Source of the DNA: Lathyrus oleraceus
Lineage: Eukaryota; Streptophyta; Magnoliopsida; Fabales; Fabaceae
Direction: 5' to 3'
NCBI RefSeq assembly: GCF_024323335.1
Contig: NC_066579.1
Span: 130,929,354 to 130,993,353 of the forward strand
DNA length: 64,000 nt
Under the pieces are notes generated by a model. It was not told where the DNA came from. It searched no databases and worked only from the letters and a program-made list of their open reading frames with translations. Position 1 is the first letter of the stretch, and each line of letters starts with the position of its first letter. Made by a program: the position numbers and the translations under genes. This document shows, piece by piece, positions 57,007 through 64,000 of the stretch.

Positions 57007-57878
57007 GATCATTTGCCTAGTGGGTTTTGCCTACTTTTCATATTTGTTGTATTGTATGGTTTATTGCTTTGTGACATATTTTTGTGCAATTTGGGATTAC
57101 TGTATTGTATGTAATGATTGAATTGTTTGAATATTAATTCCTTGTATGCTTGGTGATCTTTGTGAGATGAGTTCTATACCCGAACTCGAGTGCACTTAGG
57201 ATAAGAGAATAGCATAGTCTTGTTGACTTGTGTGGAGTTATTCCTTAGCAAGTTGACTTGCAAGCCCATTCACTTGGTGGAGGTTATGTTGGGATCAATA
57301 ATGTCACACGAGTAGTCGTGGTTAGGCATTACTCTTTCCAATATATGCCTTAGAAGCCAAGGACCTTAGTTTACCACGCCCATCTTGGCCTATTTTTAGG
57401 ACGTAGTGCAATAATGTTACGCGATACTACACTCATAAGAGTGTCTCTTGAGAATATTTTTGGAATACGAGTAGTCGTTTATCCGATAATATCCAAAAGA
57501 TGGGATGATGACTATGGGAACCTCTTGTAGAACATGATTGTCAGGTTTAACCATAGTACACTCCCTTTGGGTGGTTCTTAACCAAGCATCCATGCTCGCG
57601 ACTCGCAACAAACCCTTGATTCGTGGTTGATCCATTCTTGTGTATCCTTAATATCAATGGAACTTGGGTGTTGATAACGTGTAAACCATAATCCACCAAA
57701 ATGGATGATTGAGATTAAGGATGACTTGATCCATCCTATGACCTTTGTGTGGTGTGATTTGCTTGATCCTTGAGTGTAATTGTTGCATCCATGCATTCAT
57801 GCATTCATACACATCCATATCATCAACAATGAGAAAAATTTCAAGGAACTTAAGAGGTCTATTTGCAAATTTTCAGAC
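57007..57878 (+). other. Ogre-3 leader
   Basis: About 870 bp with no supported ORF. Confidence 0.7.
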
Positions 57879-58018
57879 ATGGATAAGCAAAGAAGGAATA
57901 CGAAGAAGTACAGTTTTAGACAACCCGACTTGAAAGAGTTAAGGAGTTTGACATCCTATGTATTAGATCCCTTGGAATTCAAGGCTCGTCATGGGAAGCT
58001 TCTGTCTATTCTGGCTAC
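57879..58018 (+). pseudogene. Ogre-3 ORF1, first 46 codons
   Basis: ATG 57879 starts MDKQRRNTKKYSFRQP, then LKELRSLTSYVLDPLEFKARH. It fits the ORF1 N-terminus and confirms the Ogre-1 start at 26703. The frame is intact up to the Ogre-4 insertion at 58019. Assignment rests on position and similarity to ORF1 of related elements. Confidence 0.7.
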
Positions 58019-58323
58019 TGTCGCATCGCGCGAAAAACCGGCGGGAAAACAAGAACAACAGAGCCGCCACCGTGCGTTATTTATCCCAAAAGAGGGAAAG
58101 GAAACGCTCAGAGTAAACCTGGGAAAGAACATGGTCTCGCGACCAAAGAGTATGGGTTCGGGAGTCGGTTATGCGAAGGGAAGGTATTAGCACCCCTACG
58201 CATCCGTAGTACTCTACGGGATCCACGCACAAAAGGAAGGATAAATTGGTTGCTAAACACTGCTCGAATATTCACACACACTGGCTGAAAGAAACGAAAG
58301 AGACTGACTGAAACTGGACTCGG

Positions 58324-58840
58324 CAGGATGTCGCATCCTGGGCCTACTTAGTCTATCAGGCATAGACATCAGAGTCGAAGTAGTTCGGACTGGGGAAACG
58401 ACACATGCTCGCTAGGATGTCGCATCCTATGCATACGTATCTTCTCAGACGAGAGAAGAATCAGAGCATTCGTAGCTCGGCTGACACGCACACAAACAAA
58501 CACACACAGGCAAACGTGGAGCCCGACTGCCAATCACTGGACTTATGTCAGCATCCGAACCTAAACACACGCAAAGAGGCAAACATGGAGCTCAAATGCC
58601 AATCACTGGACTTACATTGACATCCGAACCAAAACAAACACAACAGATAGATAGGGAGTCGGGGACTCAGCCTATAACTGTCAAACCCACACAAACAGAC
58701 AGACAGCAAATGCTAAGGAGTCAGGGACTCGAGCCTAGCAAAGGTCGAACAACACACACAAAAGAAAAAGGGCGCCCGGAGAGATCAGCTCAATCTCCTG
58801 CCTACATACTTCATCTGGTGTGAAGATCAGGGCGATGTAG
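58324..58840 (-). other. Three stem-loop modules in the Ogre-4 LTR
   Basis: Modules lie at 58324-58383, 58413-58475 and 58802-58840, read on the minus strand. Outer stems are CTACTT/AAGTAG, CTACG/CGTAT (damaged) and CTACAT/ATGTAG. Inner stems are GTCTAT/ATAGAC, CTTCTC/GAGAAG and CTTCA/TGAAG. Distal hairpins in the first two are CAGGATG-CGA-CATCCTG and TAGGATG-CGA-CATCCTA. Confidence 0.7.
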
Positions 58841-58989
58841 TTCCCCTACGCAGGGATAAAGGATTAGCCTAACCAGATAACAGAGGGAGACACAACTCTA
58901 GGGAGACTACGACTCGAGCCTAGATGTTGTCATGCAAAATCAACCCTAAGTTATGGTTTCTAGCTAAATGGCACAAGGGCCAACCTATC

Positions 58990-59160
58990 CTAAGTATGGC
59001 TCACACAGGAAGCAAGCCACACACACTTAACTTGCACAGGAAGCAAGCCAAGCAAAACCTAACTTGCACAGGAAGCAAGTCTAAACTAAACCTAACTTGC
59101 ACAGGAAGCAAGTCAAACTATCCTAACTTGCACAGGAAGCAAGTCAAACAATCCTAAAAG
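58990..59160. repeat. Tandem repeat with CTTGCACAGGAAGCAAG core
   Basis: Five copies of GCACAGGAAGCAAG at about 30-40 bp spacing, from 59004 to 59155. The Ogre-2 LTR has a single copy (GCACAGGCAGCAAG near 6280), so the array is an Ogre-4 expansion. The core itself is a small dyad (CTTG..CAAG). Confidence 0.9.
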
Positions 59161-61239
59161 CACAGATAGCACACGCTATACACAAACAAGTGGCTCAAAC
59201 AAGGGTTAGGTTTTAGTCAAGGGGTCATATCAACCTCAACAAATAAACCTCTGGAACTGGGTGAATGTTGCTCTTAACCTTGCCATTGAGGGGCTAAGGT
59301 GAAGCAGATGAAAGGATGAAGTGAGGATGAGACCTCACAGCTCTTATCCCTGGCCTGGGAGAGCTCAAGACAAGAATGTGTGGGTTCAGAAAGTGGGAAC
59401 CCTGCTACACATTTAATACTGACTCAACTGTACAATTGTACAAGATCTTGGGTTTGTATCTGCAATGCATCAACACAGTGGTGTGAGCAAGGCAGATGAC
59501 ACACTGAATAGTGGGGGATAGATTGCATATCCCTACCTTCCACCAATTGCCTCTTCACTTAGGAGGACTTTGACTCTATGCAAGGACAAAAGTAAACAAA
59601 CATTGCCTCTTAAGGAGGACTTCAAACAGTTGCCTGGCCAAGTAACAGGCCAGGTCTTCCAGACTACATGAAGTAGAAGAGACATACCTCAATGCAAATT
59701 GCTTATACAAGCAAAGCAAAGCAAAAAGTTCACAAGGAACTAAGCAACTAAAACACCTGAAACAGTCAAGCAGATGTTAGTACGCAACTTCAAACAAAAC
59801 AAACAGAAACAGAAACCAACAGTCAATTGGAGGCACATGGATGTGCAAGGCACAAGGCTTATGGCATGTGAGCCCAGCCACCTACAAAACAAAGAGGTTA
59901 GGCAATGATACTTGGGTAAGCTCAATCAAAAGAATTGGTCTTAATGGCCATTTGATGGTCAACCTGAAATCACAAACTCAAAGGTGAGTGACAGGACCAC
60001 TAGGGCAAGCCTAGGGTCAAAAGTGGATGAGAAAGTCCAAACAGCAAGGGGCAAGTATCCAAAATCATGTCCAAACAATTAGGAAACAAAACCAATTGGG
60101 TTCACATTCATATCAATCATCATCACTATTTCATGAACAATTAGGTCAAAGTAGGGTAAACAGAAACTCACAGAAGTCAACAGAAAGACTTGCATCAAAA
60201 GCAATCTAAACATTTTTCAAAAATCACCAAATAAATCATGATCAAACCTAACACATAGCATGGTAAGCATGTCAAATTTCATCCCATTTGGATGAGAGGA
60301 AGGCAGTCAATAAAAATCAGAAATTCAAAGTACATTTGAACATGCTCAAAGAAGTCAACCAAACATGCATCAACTTAGAAAAATCATAAGTCAAGAATGG
60401 TGTATGATAAATGAATGGGACTAAAGCCATGGCAAAGATGAGGATGTCTAGTTATCACATATCAAATTTCATGTCCATCTAATAAAGTATGAGAATTTCA
60501 CAAATGGAATGGGAACATGTGTCACACAAAGTCAACTATTGACTAGGCAGGGAAGAAAATTCTCAATCAAATGGAAAACAGCAAGATTAATTCCAAGAAA
60601 ATTCATACACAAACTAGACATATGATATATGATTCATGCAAAATTTGGGGTCAATTGGATAAGAGGAAGCATGTGAACAAAAATTGGGAAAATGCATGAT
60701 CATGGTATAGCACCAAATATAACACATAACTTCAGAAAATCATAACTCTCAATCCACAAATGATAAATGCACAAACTTTATATGGAAATGAAGGTCAATG
60801 TGTCTAGTTTCACCACAAAAAATTTCAAGCTCATTGGATGCAATATGAGCATTTCACAATTGAAATGGCAAAGGGTGTCATTTTGGCACACATGTTGGGA
60901 AATCATTTATCAATTAAAATCCAGCCAACCAAAAATTAATTAAAAATCATGATTAAATAAAGGACACATTCATGAATATGAGGAAAAAATTTCAAGATTT
61001 TTGAATAAAAATTGAATTGAAAATGAATTATGGAAGTTTGATGAATAATTGATGAAATATTGAACATGGAAGCATGGCATGAGGGTCAAACATAAGTCAA
61101 CGTGTGGCATTGATGTAATTATGCAGTCACTTACTTAAGCTGTGCGTTTTGGGGGGGAGGAAATGAAATGTTCTGATTGGTCCTCACCAATAGAACAGTA
61201 ACTTGGCCAATGAATGTTCATATTTCTGATTTTTAGAAA

Positions 61240-62640
61240 ACCTTAGGGTTTACAACAGCCATGGCAAGCTTCATGCACATTTAATCAACATCCAAACAAG
61301 TTCAAACATTAAACACACAACAGCGTGGCAGTTGGGCAATGTTCACTCATCGAGCAGTCAACAGCATACCACATCATCAACATGTGCTCATCATAAACAA
61401 CAGCAAACACAATCAAGAATTTCTAAACATGAGTTTAGGGTTTAAACACAACAGCAGGACATGTGCAGCATGGCTTGGCATTCATACGCATTCAATCAAC
61501 ATCCAAGCAAATCCAACATTAAACACACAACAGCATAGCATTCATGTTTTGCTTCAAGCAACCGATCAAACCAACATCCAATGAACAGCAGCATATGACA
61601 GAACAATTATGCAACAAATCAAGTAGCCACAAACCACACATAACAGTCACAAACCAATGGATTTCTGGGCAGCTCAAAAAATAGCAAAACAGCAGCAGGG
61701 TATGCATTGCAGTATGTGTTCATCAGCATCATATCAAACCAAACAACAGCACATGACAGCATATAAACAGCAAGCAGTATTTCATTATTATCATGTAATC
61801 ATTATAACAACAGCAAGCCGCAGCAAGGTATTCAAACATCAATGTTCAACATCCAATCAACCACTTTTCAAATAGAATAGATCAAACAGCCATGGCAAAT
61901 AGCATGTCCCTCATACCAACACCTCATGGACAACAAACCAACAACAATCAACCAAAATCATGGGAAGTTATGGGCAGCTCATCATAACAGCAGCAGGGCA
62001 CTTGCAACATCAATTTCATGTTATCTCATCATAAAACAAAATCGAGCAAGCAATCACAACAGCATACAACAATGTTTCACATGGATCTCAGGACAAATGT
62101 TCAAAGATTTTCAAATACTGCAGCAAGGTTTTCATGTGGCATCAATGTATTCATCATCAATTTGCATCATGGCTGATAGCATAACAGCATGGTAAAACGA
62201 TGTTTTTTCATGACATAACAACCAAATAACATGAGCATGAAGATTTCTAGGCAAGATTTCCTAAGCTGCAGCAGGGTTTTCATGTCATGTAAAATCATCA
62301 AGCAACATTTCAAACAGTTTGGTAACAGTATGGCATCAATGTGCAAATGGCAACCAAACAACAGCACACCATTTCTCATGGATTTTATAAGCATATTCAT
62401 GAGGTTCAAAACAGCAGCAAGTAATTAATTTCGATGAAATCCAACAACAGCATATGAACAGCAGGGGACAGCACAGTAGGTTCATTAACACACAATCAAT
62501 TAATAAACCAACACCTATGACCAAACATAACAAACATCAACATATGAATTTCAGGGCAATGGTCAGGAGGTTTCAAACAGCAGCAAAATGCATTCATGTG
62601 CTTAAAAACAAAATGCACAGAAACAATAAATGAACATTGC
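61240..62640. other. Ogre-4 LTR segment rich in CAGCA/CAACA
   Basis: About 1.4 kb with dozens of AACAGCA and CAGCAGCA words between variable sequence such as CATGGCA and AACAACAGCA. It has no counterpart in the Ogre-2 LTR. It looks like a degenerate old repeat; no gene is supported. Confidence 0.6.
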
Positions 62641-64000
62641 AATGTGATCCTTAAGCCTCATACATGCCTAATCCACTATTCATTTTCATCAAAGTACATG
62701 AACAAACAGGATTCGAGCAAAAAACAACATGTGCACTAAATTTCAAATCAGCATATCTTTTGATAGAATCAACCAATCTCAAAACTAAAGCTACCAGTGA
62801 GTCCAGCATCCAAAGATCTTTCCAAAACATGCAACAATTTAACAAAACAAAGGGGTCGAAAATTACTTGACTTCTGCAGAAAAGCTGAGATGCAACAATG
62901 TTTTGGATGATTCAGCTCAAACAGTCAAAGGTCCAAGCTCCAAGTGATGGATGATGAAGGAAGTTGAGCTCAAACTTGCTCCATTCGACCTTAAATCCCA
63001 ACTGCTGCAGTGTTATGTTGGTTTTGTTGGTTTGTTATGACAGAAAAGAATGCTCAAATCTGCTGTTGGATGCTTGACAGCACTTTTCCAAATGGCCAAG
63101 GTGAAGTGGATCTTTTGAGTGAGGGTTGTATGCAGTGTGGTTTGTTATGCTTGCTGACAAAAAATGGCAAAATGAGGGCAAGGTTGAAAATGAGGGAGTG
63201 AGTGAGTGATGAGTGAAGTTGGATGTTTCTTGTGGGATGAGCTTGAATGAATGAGGTTAGGTCATGTTGGTTTGGTGATGTTTGGTCAACTTGTGCTTGG
63301 ACAGCTTTTAGAAAATGCAAGGCAGGTTAGGTTTAGTTATGTTGGCAAAGTTTGGATGTGGTTTTTTGGTGAGTGAATTAAATCAGTGTTGCAAGGTTTT
63401 ATACTCTTGTGCTTTTGACAGCCAAGATGAAAATGCCAAGCCAGGGTGAGGTTTGAGAGGAGTGTATTTAGAGGACTTGGTTCTTCTGTTTTGACAGGTG
63501 ATGCTAAGTGCCAAGGCTGAGAGTGGAGATGTATGAATGAGATTGGTTTGGAGTTGCAATTGATTTTCTTTTTTTTGAGGAAATGGCCAAGGGTTTTGGT
63601 TAGAATAGATGAAGTTTGTTGGTTGCCCCTGAATGGATCTGAGCAGAATCCTTCTTGATCATGCCCTCTTGCTGTTACTGCTACTACCAGTCCCCACCAA
63701 TATGCCCTGCTGTTACTGTCAATCGTTGTTCTATGCTGCAGACAGTTTTTTGAAAGGCTTGAGTTTGGACAGTGTGTGTATTGGTCCTTTCTTTTATTGC
63801 ACAGCAGGGTTTGACAATGCTTTTTTCAAATGAAGGTTGTTAGGCTACTGTTGTTGATTCAAAAATGCTGAATGAAAATGTGAGAATAGTTGGTTTTGCC
63901 ATGTTGTTCCACAATGATGAATATGGATGTATTTATCAAAAAGGCCATGCTTTTCCTTCTGCTGCAGCATTATGTGGTTAGGTCATGTTAAGTGGCAGAA

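Larger units (their letters stand above)
53326..64000 (+). mobile_element. Ogre-3: left part of a third Ogre element (runs beyond window)
   Basis: 5' LTR, primer site, leader and ORF1 start are in Ogre-1 order. It is cut at 58019 by Ogre-4 and the rest lies outside the window. Possible target duplication on the left: GCTAT (53321-53325). Confidence 0.8.
58019..64000 (-). repeat. LTR of Ogre-4 on the minus strand (end outside window)
   Basis: Starts on the plus strand with TGTCGCATCGCGCG, the reversed end of an Ogre LTR (..TGCGACA). It is collinear with the Ogre-2 LTR in many blocks (GGAGTCGGTTATGCGAAGGG, stem-loop modules, GGTGAAGCAGATGAAA, TTAGAAAAATCATAAGTCA). The possible left target duplication is GCTAC (58014-58018). 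A TATA-like TATAAAA lies at 63397-63403 (-). The terminal TGTAA..ACC end is not reached, so the LTR is at least 5982 bp. The end next to Ogre-3 ORF1 is the 3' end of the element. Confidence 0.8.

Noticed and set aside
58990..59160. CRISPR-like appearance of regularly spaced repeats
   Set aside because: Spacers are short and similar to each other, no cas genes are present, and the DNA is plant nuclear; it is an ordinary tandem repeat.
61339..62870. Several 60-90 residue Q/N/H-rich ORFs
   Set aside because: Arise from the CAGCA-rich LTR segment; start, length and composition do not support genes.

Overview
The window is plant nuclear DNA, almost certainly from a legume with a large genome. Nearly all of it is nested LTR retrotransposons. 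Giant Ogre-type Ty3/gypsy elements (tRNA-Arg primer site, an extra ORF1 before gag, a dual RNase H and LTRs of 3.7 to more than 6 kb) point to the Fabeae (pea, vetch, lentil); that assignment is inference. No intact host gene was found. The only host-like coding traces are the 3' end of an unidentified gene (3-266) and a decayed antisense pseudogene (about 52690-53235).

Layout. Ogre-1 (+ strand) spans 288-51193 and is flanked by the duplication CACAT. It sits 21 bp after the stop codon of the gene at the left edge. It is about 22.2 kb once its two insertions are removed. The first insertion is Ogre-2 (- strand, 5363-26033, duplication GATAG), which lies in the Ogre-1 leader between primer site and ORF1. 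The second is Sire-1 (- strand, 34339-42411, duplication AAGAC), a Ty1/copia element of the SIRE/Maximus type with an env-like ORF, which lies in the pol gene of Ogre-1. LTR pairs compared by eye are about 97% (Ogre-1), 97.7% (Sire-1) and 98.5% (Ogre-2) identical, in agreement with the nesting order.

Right of Ogre-1, 51194-53325 is old intergenic DNA. It holds a perfect 23-bp hairpin, a foldback element with arms of about 220 bp, a 410-bp tandem duplication carrying a tRNA-like B box, and the antisense pseudogene. Ogre-3 (+) begins at 53326: its LTR, primer site, leader and the first 46 codons of ORF1 are present, and then ORF1 is cut at 58019 by a fourth, antisense Ogre-type LTR (Ogre-4) that runs past the window end.

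How the parts relate. All retrotransposon genes here are broken by stops, frameshifts or deletions. Ogre-1 keeps recognisable ORF1, gag, protease, RT, RNase H and integrase. Ogre-2 has cleanly lost the capsid core, the protease catalytic part and the RT palm while keeping ORF1, the gag tail, both RNase H domains and integrase, so it looks like a non-autonomous derivative.

The most interesting signals are non-coding. First, the transcribed parts of the Ogre LTRs carry a repeated RNA-like module (an outer CTAC/GTAG stem, an inner hairpin and a distal hairpin), plus two abutting hairpins about 170 nt before the primer site. Several of these stems differ between families by paired, compensating changes. 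Second, the 3' non-coding regions of Ogre-1 and Ogre-2 carry arrays of a motif complementary to the elements' own primer binding site.
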